A DNA stretch of 7,574 bases from CAYTOJ01 sp964439415 (GCA_964439415.1 CAYTOJ010000097.1:1-7574); one strand, 5' to 3'. Positions 1 to 7,231 are shown, counted from the first letter of the stretch. Notes: generated from the letters alone by a model not told the origin. Made by a program: numbers and translations.

Positions 1-30
1 GCAGGGTCTAGGCTTAAATACAGGTTTAAA

Positions 31-176
31 TAGACTTCTCTCCAAACTCTACTGCGCTGGCAAATTTGCTTCGGCTTAAGCTTCTCGAATCCGCATGTAC
101 CCAAAAGTACACTTGCGTTTCTGCGATGCTCGCTTCGCACACTTTGCTCATCGCAGCGAGTTTTGAGAGAAGTCTA
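31..176. repeat. MITE-like palindromic element with 19-bp inverted ends
   Basis: The left end (31-49, TAGACTTCTCTCCAAACTC) is the reverse complement of 158-176 with one mismatch, so 146 bp are bounded by 18/19 matching inverted repeats. Both ends terminate in TA, which would suit a TA target duplication as made by IS630/Tc1-mariner-type transposases; that assignment is inference. Smaller palindromes are nested inside: GCAAATTTGC at 60-69, TGTAC/GTACA at 96-100 and 107-111 around a CCAAAA loop, and TGCGATG/CATCGCA at 122-128 and 149-155. No open reading frame of note lies inside. It sits just upstream of the AsmA-like gene and may fold into a long cruciform or RNA hairpin in its leader. It could instead be a REP-like or other intergenic palindrome. 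Confidence 0.6.
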
Positions 177-211
177 ATGTCATTCTACCTACCGGCGGCG
201 GATGCGGCAAG

Positions 212-3200
212 ATGAATAAAATTGCACGATTAATCAAGTGGGCTTTAAAGGCGCTACTGCTGGTTATCGTTATGCTGCTTATCGGCATGGCTGGCGGTGT
301 GTGGTGGCTTTCCGGCGGGGAACGTGATATAAGCTGGATGAATAGTTACTTCAGCGGAATCATCAGCAAAAATCTGGGAGGGATGCCGGTCAGCATCAAT
401 GAGCTTAAAGTTGGTTTAAGCTTGAGCGATAAAAGCCTTTACCTGAAGGCTGGCGGTCTGGCACTGGAGAAACTGGGCGGCGGCAGGTTTATTGATTTAA
501 GTGGCATACGTTTCCGCCTGCGGCCTGTTGATGCATTACAAGGGCGTATCGGGCTAGAACAGTTAGTGCTGGATGGCCTGGAGGCCAGAATAACCCGCGA
601 CAGGGAAGGCCAGTTTTTTCTTCTTATAGGGGATGATCTGGGAAAAAAGTCCAGTGAGCCTTCAGGCATGAATATTTCCCGTATCGGTTTTTTGAGGCCT
701 GGCCATGGGCAAAGCAAATTTTACGTTGATTCTTTCAGCCTAAGCAATGGTGCTTTGTATTACGAGGATTTAGAATCAGGGCGCGTGGCTGCGCTTAAAA
801 ACATCAATCTCACTGCGGATAATCCTGGTGGTGGCAACCTGAAAGCAACTGCAAGCGCGCAGATGGATGCAGGCGGCGAGAATGGTGGTCAGTTGCAGGC
901 AAGTATTGAAATGGGATCGGGCAGCGAAGTTAAAAGTGGCGCAATTGACTTGCTAAATGTCCGCCCTGATATGCTGGCATTCCTGCCGGAGCCGTATAAC
1001 CGGGTGACAGCCTTGCAACTGCCGATAAGCGGCAGAATGGTTCTAGGGCGGGAGCGTAAACAGACTCTGCCCGCCGTGGATTTTGACCTGAAACTTGGGG
1101 AAGGTATAATTAAAGACCCTGCCCTTTTCTCAAACGCCGCATATATAAAAAGCGCGGTGCTGAGGGGACGGGTGAGCGATGGTTTTACAATGCTGCGCGT
1201 GGATGAAATAAACGCGGGGCTGAAGCAAGGCGTACTTTTGGGAAATGCCAGTCTTGCTAATAAATCGGCGCTTAAATTAGAACTTAACCTGAGCCTGAAG
1301 GATTCTAATGCTGAAGCGGTAGCTCAGTACTGGCCTGCGCCTGCAAGGCTTGCGCCCCATGCATATGAATGGGTGAAGGGGCATTTAAGAAGCGGAAAAA
1401 TCAGTCAGGCCAGTTTGCAGATGAAATTTGATGGTGGCGCAAAAGCTGTTGCCAGCAAACTCACGGGCGGGAAGGTCAGTGCTCTGGAGCTGGATGCAAA
1501 AGTCAGTGTTGATAAAGTGAGCCTCACCTTCATGCCGGATTCGCCGCTTATAACCAATGCCAGCGGGGTGCTGAAGTTCACGCCGGATAATATGGTGATA
1601 GATGTAAAATCCGCAGAAGTTTATGACAGTGTGAAAATCAGTGACGGCCATGTGAGTGTTCCGGACTTTCATGCCGCAACCCACATTATGAAAATTGATG
1701 GCGAAGTAAGCGCGAAGCTTGCGGAGGCTACCCGCTTCCTTCAAGAGATAAAAATAATATCCGGTCATGCTTTCCTCAAGCCGCAGAATGCAGGCGGGGA
1801 TGTTGAGGCTAAGGTAAACCTTAGTTTTCCATTAGTCCATAACGCTAAAGCGGCCGATTATAAATACGATATCAGCGGCAGGTTGAGAGGCGCAAGCCTG
1901 GCTAATATAACTGAGAAATTAAATGCCCGGCAAATAAACGGTGATTTCAAGGCTGGTAATGCTGATTTTAAAATGAACGGTAATTGTGAGTTGAACGGCG
2001 TACCGCTGGCTTTTGATCTGGATGTTCCGCTGCAAAGTACAAAGAAATATGATTTCAGGATAACGGCGGAATCCGGCAATGAAAAAAAGGAAATATCAGA
2101 GCTTGGCCTGGGCAGTCAGGAATACATTTCAGGAAAGCCGGATTTTAAATTACAATATACATATTTTCAGGATAAAGGCGGGCTGGATATAAACGCTGAC
2201 CTGAAAGATGCGGTTATAAATTATAAACCGGCGCGCATCAATAAGCCCAAGGGTGATCCTGCGGTTTTCAGCGCAAAGGCTGAGATAAGCGATAAAACCG
2301 CCGCATTTAAAGACATCAGCTTAAAAGGTGAAAAAATTGATATTCAAGGCGCGGCAACGCTGGATACTGAAGCCGGGGAGGTTGTATCGGCCAATCTTAC
2401 AAAAGTGCGTTATGGCGAGAATAATATAACTTTAAAAATACAAAAAGAAGCTAAAGGCGTGTTCAGGCGGGAAGTTCAGGGGGAGAAGCTTGACATCCGC
2501 CCTTACTTGTCGGCTGATTCCGGAGGACAGGAGCAATCCTACCTGAAGCTGGATGTGAAAGAGGCCATAGCGGAAAATGGTGGGAGGATAAATAATCTGC
2601 GCTTATCGTCCGACTGCAAAGGGGATGTATGCCACTTCCTGGAAGCATCCGGCACTTTTCCAGACGGGCGGGATTTCAAGGCCAGCATTAAGGATGGTTT
2701 GCTTAAACTGGATTCAAACGATGCCGGATACCTCTTAAAAGCGATGGATGTATACAAGGATATGGCAGGGGGGGAGATGAATCTTACAGGCAAATTCAAA
2801 TCCGGCGCTAATTCAGGAAAACTTGATGGCAGAATGAAAATCACCAATTTCAGGCTCCGGCATACTACATTTCTGGCCAAATTGCTTTCTGTTGCCTCAT
2901 TGACAGGCATACTGGACGGGCTTAATAGCTCCGGCATTTCTTTCGCCAAGCTGGACGTGCCATTCACCAAAGATGGGGACAGGATAAATTTCAGCAACCT
3001 GAAAGTATCCGGCCCTTCCATCGGCATGGCTGGCAGTGGTTCACTAAATAATGAAACCAGATTTATGAATATTGAAGGGGCAATAGTCCCCGCCTATGTT
3101 TTCAATACCCTGATTGATAAAGTTCCGCTTATAGGCTCTGCAATCTCCGGCGGCAAGGGCAGAGGGATTTTCGCTTTTTCATTCCGCGCCAAGGGTTCAT

Positions 3201-3328
3201 ATGACTCGCCGGAAGTCTCCGTTAACCCGTTATCGGTTGTAACGCCTGGATTTTTGCGGGATATTTTTGGCGTATTCCGTGACCCCAATGCCACAAAGGA
3301 GCCTGCGCCGGATGAACCATTCCAGTAA
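212..3328 (+). CDS. AsmA-like / YhdP-family inner-membrane protein
   Basis: This 1038-aa protein has a short basic N-terminus, one membrane segment at about residues 11-33 (rich in L, V, I, M, then GG-WW), and a long periplasmic part made of repeated beta-strand-like stretches. The middle (roughly 330-560) resembles the DUF3971/YhdP core. The last ~200 residues form a typical AsmA C-terminal domain: a GMAGSGSL turn near 938, IVPAYVFN near 958, a VPLIGS stretch, and NPLSVVTPGFLRDIF at about 1004-1018. Members of the AsmA/YhdP/TamB group form long hydrophobic grooves that bridge the inner and outer membranes and are linked to phospholipid transport and outer-membrane homeostasis; that role is known for the family, not shown here. 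E. coli YhdP is longer (about 1266 aa). The ATG at 212 is chosen because it directly precedes the membrane anchor; no strong Shine-Dalgarno is visible. The gene ends before a terminator-like region, so it is probably monocistronic. Confidence 0.9.
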   Translation: MNKIARLIKWALKALLLVIVMLLIGMAGGVWWLSGGERDISWMNSYFSGIISKNLGGMPVSINELKVGLSLSDKSLYLKAGGLALEKLGGGRFIDLSGIRFRLRPVDALQGRIGLEQLVLDGLEARITRDREGQFFLLIGDDLGKKSSEPSGMNISRIGFLRPGHGQSKFYVDSFSLSNGALYYEDLESGRVAALKNINLTADNPGGGNLKATASAQMDAGGENGGQLQASIEMGSGSEVKSGAIDLLNVRPDMLAFLPEPYNRVTALQLPISGRMVLGRERKQTLPAVDFDLKLGEGIIKDPALFSNAAYIKSAVLRGRVSDGFTMLRVDEINAGLKQGVLLGNASLANKSALKLELNLSLKDSNAEAVAQYWPAPARLAPHAYEWVKGHLRSGKISQASLQMKFDGGAKAVASKLTGGKVSALELDAKVSVDKVSLTFMPDSPLITNASGVLKFTPDNMVIDVKSAEVYDSVKISDGHVSVPDFHAATHIMKIDGEVSAKLAEATRFLQEIKIISGHAFLKPQNAGGDVEAKVNLSFPLVHNAKAADYKYDISGRLRGASLANITEKLNARQINGDFKAGNADFKMNGNCELNGVPLAFDLDVPLQSTKKYDFRITAESGNEKKEISELGLGSQEYISGKPDFKLQYTYFQDKGGLDINADLKDAVINYKPARINKPKGDPAVFSAKAEISDKTAAFKDISLKGEKIDIQGAATLDTEAGEVVSANLTKVRYGENNITLKIQKEAKGVFRREVQGEKLDIRPYLSADSGGQEQSYLKLDVKEAIAENGGRINNLRLSSDCKGDVCHFLEASGTFPDGRDFKASIKDGLLKLDSNDAGYLLKAMDVYKDMAGGEMNLTGKFKSGANSGKLDGRMKITNFRLRHTTFLAKLLSVASLTGILDGLNSSGISFAKLDVPFTKDGDRINFSNLKVSGPSIGMAGSGSLNNETRFMNIEGAIVPAYVFNTLIDKVPLIGSAISGGKGRGIFAFSFRAKGSYDSPEVSVNPLSVVTPGFLRDIFGVFRDPNATKEPAPDEPFQ

Positions 3329-3394
3329 CCGCTATCATTTGAAGAGTGCTGGATTTTCTTTATCACTCCGGCGGTATTTTTTTTTGTTTTTTGA

Positions 3395-3410
3395 GGGGGG
3401 CGCACCCCCC
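3395..3410. other. G6/C6 hairpin behind T tracts
   Basis: Six G (3395-3400), a CGCA loop and six C (3405-3410) form a very stable 6-bp hairpin. It is preceded by T-rich sequence (T9, G, T6 between 3377 and 3392). The T run lies before the stem on the plus strand and the minus strand lacks a T tract after it, so this is not a normal intrinsic terminator in either direction. It may be part of a repeated intergenic palindrome. Confidence 0.5.
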
Positions 3411-3433
3411 GGCTAAAGCCTCCGTTCTTCGCC

Positions 3434-3454
3434 CATGCCGGAGGCATGTTTTTT
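3434..3454 (+). terminator. Intrinsic terminator after the AsmA-like gene
   Basis: CATGCC (3434-3439), loop GGA, GGCATG (3443-3448) is a perfect 6-bp stem followed at once by six T (3449-3454). An alternative, longer-loop stem GCCTCCG (3418-3424) with CGGAGGC (3439-3445) overlaps it. It lies about 105 bp after the AsmA-like stop codon and about 70 bp before the pseudouridine synthase, so it probably separates the two transcription units. Confidence 0.65.
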
Positions 3455-3463
3455 ATGTTTATT

Positions 3464-3478
3464 GCTGCCATTGGCAGC
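3464..3478 (+). other. Short hairpin upstream of the pseudouridine synthase
   Basis: GCTGCC (3464-3469), ATT loop, GGCAGC (3473-3478) is a perfect 6-bp stem with no T tract on either strand. It could be a leader hairpin of the next gene or another piece of the palindrome cluster in this spacer. No function can be assigned. Confidence 0.35.
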
Positions 3479-3521
3479 GCGCAGGTCGCTACGCTCCTAA
3501 AAATTCAACTTCTGAGATACA

Positions 3522-4238
3522 ATGAACATCCCTGAACGCATCGCTAAAATAATCGCCCGTAGTGGCTACTGCTCTAGGCGGGATGCGGAGAGGCTTATCC
3601 AATCCGGCAAAGTTACACTGAACGGAGAGGTTGTTACATCACCGACTACGCTGACGAATGCAGAGGCGGAAATTGTAATTGAAGGGAGAAGATTAAAACA
3701 GGCTCCACGCCCCAGGTTATGGCTGTATTACAAGCCATCCGGCCTTGTTACCACGCACCGGGATGAAAAAGGCCGCCCGACTGTTTTTGATTCACTGCCG
3801 CGCAATATGCCACGGGTTATCAGTGTCGGCAGGCTTGATTTAAACAGCGAGGGGTTACTGCTGCTCACTAACGATGGTGCGCTGGCACGCAAATTAGAGC
3901 ATCCATCCAGCGGCCTGAATCGCGTATACCGGGTGCGTATCCAGGGCAGAATCAATGCGGCTGACATCACCAGGCTGGCTGGCGGCATAACCATAGACGG
4001 TTTTAAATATGCACCCGTAATAGTGGAATCTGAGAGGAAAAATACTAAAGATTCCAGTAATATGTGGGTCACAATAACTTTAACTGAGGGCAAAAACCGG
4101 GAAATCAGAAAGATTATGGAATCTCTGGGATACCGGGTGAACCGACTAATCCGGCAAGCCTACGGCATCTACACATTAGGCACACTCAAACCCGGCGAAG
4201 TCATAGAGGTTGAAAACCCCCTGTTTAATGGCAAATGA
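3522..4238 (+). CDS. rluB: rRNA pseudouridine synthase, RsuA/RluB family
   Basis: This 238-aa enzyme isomerises a uridine in ribosomal RNA to pseudouridine. Residues about 4-52 form an S4 RNA-binding domain (ARSGYCSRRDAERLIQSGKV followed by LNGE). The catalytic domain follows, with a KPSG motif at 71-74, the signature GRLDLNSEGLLLLTNDG at 103-119 whose Asp106 is the expected catalytic aspartate, EGKNREIRKIME at 189-200, and LIRQAYGIYTLGTLKPGE near 209-226. The domain order and length fit RsuA/RluB/RluE/RluF. RluB (23S U2605) is my preferred member on the basis of alphaproteobacterial usage, but RsuA (16S) specificity cannot be excluded from sequence alone. The ATG at 3522 starts just before the S4 domain and has a weak GAG ribosome-binding site at 3514-3516. 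In many alphaproteobacteria this gene is followed by rsmD; here higBA follows instead. Confidence 0.9.
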   Translation: MNIPERIAKIIARSGYCSRRDAERLIQSGKVTLNGEVVTSPTTLTNAEAEIVIEGRRLKQAPRPRLWLYYKPSGLVTTHRDEKGRPTVFDSLPRNMPRVISVGRLDLNSEGLLLLTNDGALARKLEHPSSGLNRVYRVRIQGRINAADITRLAGGITIDGFKYAPVIVESERKNTKDSSNMWVTITLTEGKNREIRKIMESLGYRVNRLIRQAYGIYTLGTLKPGEVIEVENPLFNGK

Positions 4239-4315
4239 CGTCTTGACCGATTAGCATTTTCCTGCGTTCGCAATTGTTCGGCAGTATATCAACTATGTTG
4301 TACTTGTGCTGTGAC

Positions 4316-4345
4316 ACCATGACATTAGCACCAGGACATTAGCAC
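4316..4345. repeat. Short tandem duplication, 14-bp unit
   Basis: ACCATGACATTAGC (4316-4329) is followed directly by ACCAGGACATTAGC (4330-4343) and a further AC. The two units differ at one base. They lie immediately upstream of the higBA promoter and could be a replication-slippage duplication or direct binding sites for a regulator. Confidence 0.7.
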
Positions 4346-4374
4346 TTGCATGTCGCAACCAAATAGGTTACAAT
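4346..4374 (+). promoter_or_regulatory. Sigma70-type promoter of higBA
   Basis: TTGCAT at 4346-4351 serves as -35 and TACAAT at 4369-4374 as -10, with exactly 17 bp between them. This predicts transcription from about 4381 and a leader of roughly 27 nt before the higB start codon. The match to consensus is good (four of six at -35, five of six at -10). Confidence 0.7.
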
Positions 4375-4389
4375 ATTGATGTAAGAACC
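4366..4389. promoter_or_regulatory. Probable HigA/HigBA operator palindrome
   Basis: GGTTACA (4366-4372), seven bases, then TGTAAGAACC (4380-4389) form an imperfect inverted repeat (GGTT/AACC outside, ACA/TGT inside). It covers the -10 box and the predicted start site. A second, smaller repeat AACC-N5-GGTT lies at 4357-4369. HigA antitoxins usually repress their own operon by binding such palindromes, so this is the likely autoregulatory site; that use is inferred. Confidence 0.5.
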
Positions 4390-4407
4390 TAAAAAACCGG
4401 ATAAGTT

Positions 4408-4686
4408 TTGGGGATTAAAAATAGCAGGCATAAGGGTTTGGAAGAACTTTTTATTAAGGGCAGCACCGCTAAAATAAATAAGCCTCTTCATAAAGTCTGC
4501 TTAATGATTTTAGATCATTTGGAAGCCATACATGATTTGGAGGATTGCTTAGGTGTTAGAGGATTCCACCCGTTAAAGGGAGAAAGAAGTGGGACTTATG
4601 CCATGAAGGTAACTGCAAATTATCGCATAACGTTCAAATGGGACGGGCAGAATATTTACGATATTGATTTGGAAGACTACCACTAA
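4408..4686 (+). CDS. higB: HigB-family mRNA-cleaving toxin (RelE superfamily)
   Basis: This 92-aa protein matches the HigB family over its full length: HKGLEELF near the N-terminus, GFHPLKGERSGTYAM at about 52-66, NYRITFKW at 71-78 and the C-terminal DLEDYH. His54, Lys57, Asp90, Tyr91 and His92 fall on residues reported as important in Proteus vulgaris HigB, from memory. HigB toxins cut mRNA on the translating ribosome. The only plausible start is TTG at 4408: the nearest upstream ATG (4379) runs straight into a stop, and family members usually begin with Met-Ile-Lys where this sequence has GGG-ATT-AAA. The ribosome-binding site is poor (GGATAAG). The gene lies 26 bp upstream of higA, toxin first, as is typical. 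Spot counts give about 35% GC in its coding lines against about 50% in the preceding gene, which suggests acquisition. Confidence 0.9.
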   Translation: MGIKNSRHKGLEELFIKGSTAKINKPLHKVCLMILDHLEAIHDLEDCLGVRGFHPLKGERSGTYAMKVTANYRITFKWDGQNIYDIDLEDYH

Positions 4687-4712
4687 ACTATCTGAAATAT
4701 AAGGTAAATAAA

Positions 4713-5027
4713 ATGTTACAGAGAGAAAGAAAGCCAACCAGTCCAGGAGAGATACTGAAGGAGCATTATCTGAAGGACAGACGCATAACCATAACAGAGT
4801 TTGCTGAAGTAATTGGGTGTTCCAGAAAGCATCTTAGCAGCATAATCAATGGGGCGGCAAGAATAGAAGCGGGGATTGCCAGCAGGATAGCTGTTGTTCT
4901 TGGCACTACCCCCCAGTTCTGGCTTAATCTTCAGAATGCAGTAGACATTTATGAAGCAAAGCAGACTATTAAAAACTGGAAGCCTGTTAAACTGTTTTCA
5001 AATGAAATCATACAACAAACCTCTTAA
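4713..5027 (+). CDS. higA: HigA-family antitoxin, XRE helix-turn-helix
   Basis: This 104-aa protein is the partner of the upstream toxin. It opens with KPTSPGEILKEHYL (7-20), the usual HigA/VapI start, then has a helix-turn-helix at about 26-50 (ITEFAEVIGCSRKHLSSIIN) and the family motif ASRIAVVLGTTPQFWLNLQ at 56-74, ending in IYEAKQ. HigA neutralises HigB and represses the operon. An AAGG ribosome-binding site at 4701-4704 with an 8-base spacer precedes the ATG, clearly better than the site of higB and consistent with antitoxin excess. The TAA stop (5025-5027) overlaps the stop of the opposite-strand gene, with no terminator between them. Confidence 0.93.
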   Translation: MLQRERKPTSPGEILKEHYLKDRRITITEFAEVIGCSRKHLSSIINGAARIEAGIASRIAVVLGTTPQFWLNLQNAVDIYEAKQTIKNWKPVKLFSNEIIQQTS

Positions 5028-6958
5028 GCCACTGATACGGTGGGTTCAGCCGTAGTCACTTCAGCCAGCCTTCCCTCCGCTGTTGTAGCAACCGCAGGTT
5101 TTCCTCCTTTTGCAGGTTTCTTTTGCTGTATGGCTGTTTGCGCTTCCGGTGCGGGAGAATCCTGTATCTGCTCAATTTCCAGCAGGCGTGTGGGGGATTC
5201 CTGGGTGGCGCTGGATAGGTTTTTATCCGCTGCATCGGCATAGGGATTAAAATATTCCCCCATCACCCCTTTTACGCCGCCATTCATGAATAACTGCGCT
5301 TTGAATTTTATATCTTTTATGAATACTTTTGCTTTGTCGAAGAAGCTTATCGCTCCCGCTTTCTCTTCCGCCAGCACCATGGAAGGCAGTAAAACTTTTG
5401 AATAAATGCGGTGAAAATCCGGCAACATCTGCTGTAGTACCGCTGTGGCATCGTAGGTGTTATCAAGGTCTTTGAACACCGTGTGCATAGCGCGGTGGAA
5501 GCGCACCACGCTTTCCATGCTGCGTGACCAGAAATATGTGCCGTCATACCCTTCACGCAGGTTTATTATCACTTCCGCCACGGCTTTCAGCTTATCGCTG
5601 AGGCTTGCCTGCTCCAGTTGTTTTTCATTAAAAATACCTTCCCCGTCAGGTAATAGAAACTGGTTCAGGTTATGCTCAAACCGCTGGCGCTGCGCGGAAT
5701 TCATGCCTAGTGCATCAACCATGCTCTCCAGATGCGGCGCGGCTTCCTGCTCGAAACGCTGCTTCCACTTATGAATCTTGTTGCGGTCGATCAACTGGCT
5801 GGGGCGGTAGATATCACCATCCACTTTTATCCTGGTGGCGAGATCAGCAGCGTGGAAGTTTTCCTCAATCGTGACTGTATTAATTCGCCACTGATTGAAC
5901 TCCGGCTCACCGTTTTTGCCCTCTGAAAGGCCACCTGTGAGGTTGAATATCTTTTTGTATCCGGGCATGGTAACGCCGCGAAAATCACCGCCGCTGTGCC
6001 TTGGTTTCTCGTTATTGTGCCGCCCCTCAAAAGCCGCAGCATACGATTCCCCCAAGGTTGAACCCATGGTGAAATGCACGTCATAGCCGGTGGATTCCAC
6101 CAGTTTTGGAAAACAGACCTTGGGGTGTTCAGCAAACAACTGCTTTACTGTCCAGAACAGTTTATCGCGGCCTTTCTGCTGATCCAGCCAGGCCATCTCC
6201 CCGGCCTTTTTCTGCAATTCATCCGCCAGAGCTGAAGCGCGGGATACCGCCCCCGCCTCAATAACTTCCGCTACGGGCAGGCTGAAAACATCACTCTTGC
6301 CTTGCAGAGCCTGCTTACCCGCCAGCCAGCCGCGCAGAACCAGCCAGTTCTCCCGCGTGTCAGTGTAATGCTCAGCAACAGCCATGTAGCCCTTCCACTC
6401 ATCCGGAGTAATTTTTAACGCCTTGATTAAGTCGTCAGCCGCCTTTAATGGGCTATCCGCACCTATTGGTTTGATTCCCAGCAATTCCTTGGATTGCGCC
6501 AGTGTGGCCTTGGCCAGGGAGAATTTCCAGCCGTACCGCTCCGCTTTTTGAAGCGCAGCATCGCCCAATTGCGAGATTTTATCCTGGCACGCAAGGTATG
6601 CCGCCACTGCCTTGGTTTTACCATAATTTCCGGCAGCGAAAACATCGTAATAGTCAGTCAGCACATTCCGCCCGCCCGGTACTCGCGGAGTCCATACATA
6701 ATCGCGCTCCAAACGTTGTTTTATATCAGCTTCAAGCTGTTCTCTGGGCAGTTTTTTTAAATCATCCAAGGTATAGTCCACCTGCCGATCAGAGGTGGAG
6801 ACCACATACTTCGGGTAAACAAACAGAAAATCCTTCAACTCACGCGCCATAGACCGCTTAATACTCCCTAACTTTGAGAGGTTGTTGCCGATTTCTACTC
6901 TAGCTTGCTGCAAACAGCGGTTTTCTGCGCTTCCGGCTTTCGTGTATGTAGAATACAC
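5024..6958 (-). CDS. Uncharacterised 644-aa protein, possible effector
   Basis: I do not recognise this protein. It is long, has a consistent soluble composition and no signal peptide or membrane segment. Residues 60-280 are mostly helical and charged. The region 289-345 is Gly/His-rich (GYDVHFTMGSTLGESYAAAF, then GRHNNEKPRHSGGDFRG). EENFHAAD at 365-372 resembles an HExxHAxD zinc-protease core in which the first His is Glu. Residues 390-560 are again helical, with aromatic stretches such as GTYFWSRSMESVVRFHRAMH. From about 575 to the end the protein is low-complexity and rich in A, P, T and K, probably disordered. The start chosen is GTG at 6958, with GGAAG at 6964-6968 (complement) five bases away; an alternative ATG at 6850 would give 608 aa but has a poorly spaced site. 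It is convergent with higA and overlaps its stop by 4 bp. A secreted effector or toxin is possible but unproven. Confidence 0.8.
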   Translation of the reverse strand: MYSTYTKAGSAENRCLQQARVEIGNNLSKLGSIKRSMARELKDFLFVYPKYVVSTSDRQVDYTLDDLKKLPREQLEADIKQRLERDYVWTPRVPGGRNVLTDYYDVFAAGNYGKTKAVAAYLACQDKISQLGDAALQKAERYGWKFSLAKATLAQSKELLGIKPIGADSPLKAADDLIKALKITPDEWKGYMAVAEHYTDTRENWLVLRGWLAGKQALQGKSDVFSLPVAEVIEAGAVSRASALADELQKKAGEMAWLDQQKGRDKLFWTVKQLFAEHPKVCFPKLVESTGYDVHFTMGSTLGESYAAAFEGRHNNEKPRHSGGDFRGVTMPGYKKIFNLTGGLSEGKNGEPEFNQWRINTVTIEENFHAADLATRIKVDGDIYRPSQLIDRNKIHKWKQRFEQEAAPHLESMVDALGMNSAQRQRFEHNLNQFLLPDGEGIFNEKQLEQASLSDKLKAVAEVIINLREGYDGTYFWSRSMESVVRFHRAMHTVFKDLDNTYDATAVLQQMLPDFHRIYSKVLLPSMVLAEEKAGAISFFDKAKVFIKDIKFKAQLFMNGGVKGVMGEYFNPYADAADKNLSSATQESPTRLLEIEQIQDSPAPEAQTAIQQKKPAKGGKPAVATTAEGRLAEVTTAEPTVSVA

Positions 6959-6987
6959 TGGAACTTCCGGTTCTCGAAAACCGCCGT

Positions 6988-7009
6988 TTTCGCTGACGCT
7001 ATAGCGAAA
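6988..7009. other. Hairpin upstream of the 644-aa gene
   Basis: TTTCGCT (6988-6994) and AGCGAAA (7003-7009) form a perfect 7-bp stem around an 8-base loop. It would lie in the 5' leader of the minus-strand gene about 30 bases before the GTG. There is no T tract, so it is not a terminator. I found no convincing promoter for that gene in 6959-7140. Confidence 0.4.
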
Positions 7010-7034
7010 TCGACAACAACCTCTGAGGAATCCT

Positions 7035-7058
7035 AAAGTAGTTTTATGAAACTATTTT
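7035..7058. other. AT-rich inverted repeat
   Basis: TAGTTT (7039-7044), TATG, AAACTA (7049-7054) is a perfect core that extends with AAAG/TTTT to 10 pairs including one G-T. It could be a weak terminator or a regulator site. The rest of the spacer 6959-7140 shows no gene. Confidence 0.35.
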
Positions 7059-7140
7059 GAAAGAAATACCGAAATCAGTAGATTAAGTTATCGCAATCGT
7101 CCTTCTAAAGTCGGGTAGCCATGTGCATGGATGAGGGGCT

Positions 7141-7195
7141 AGCCGCTCCTGGTGAGGCGGCAACCTTGTTACGACCACACCCCAGTCACTGACCC
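7141..7195 (-). pseudogene. 16S rRNA 3'-end fragment, unit 1
   Basis: The complement reads GGGTCAGTGACTGGGG, then GTCGTAACAAGG, matching the conserved 16S tail after the decoding region, with two changed bases where canonical 16S has GTGAAGTCG. The helix-45 segment follows in altered form, and the anti-Shine-Dalgarno end is missing or degraded at the array edge (GAGGGGCT instead of GGAGGTAATCC on the plus strand). Confidence 0.7.
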
Positions 7196-7202
7196 ATAAA
7201 CA

Positions 7203-7231
7203 AAAACCCCTCAATTAACTTAAGGGGTTTT
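7203..7231 (-). terminator. Intrinsic terminator, unit 1
   Basis: On the minus strand AAAACCCCTTAA, loop GTTAA, TTGAGGGGTTTT gives a 12-pair stem including one G-U, followed by further T (five in a row, then GTTTAT). On the plus strand the same position is a C-A mismatch with a shorter T run, so the minus-strand direction is favoured. Confidence 0.75.

Noticed and set aside
144..191. Promoter for the AsmA-like gene near 163-191
   Set aside because: TTGAGA at 163-168 has only a poor -10 at the right distance, and the better TCTAAT at 173-178 has no suitably spaced -35.
1385..3027. Long minus-strand open frames inside the AsmA-like gene (for example 1385-1768 and 2539-3027)
   Set aside because: They lie wholly within a well-supported gene on the other strand, overlap each other's region and show no recognisable protein features.
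4262..4284. Terminator after the pseudouridine synthase
   Set aside because: Only CTGC/GCAG pair around a long loop, the inner GTTCG copies are direct rather than inverted, and no T tract follows.
5843..5866. Calling the 644-aa protein an active zinc metalloprotease
   Set aside because: The motif is EENFH, not HExxH; with the first metal-binding His missing, the resemblance is too weak for a functional call.
5040..6852. Plus-strand open frames across the 644-aa gene
   Set aside because: They are short, rich in Cys, Ser and Arg as expected of shadow frames, and lie opposite a much longer intact frame.
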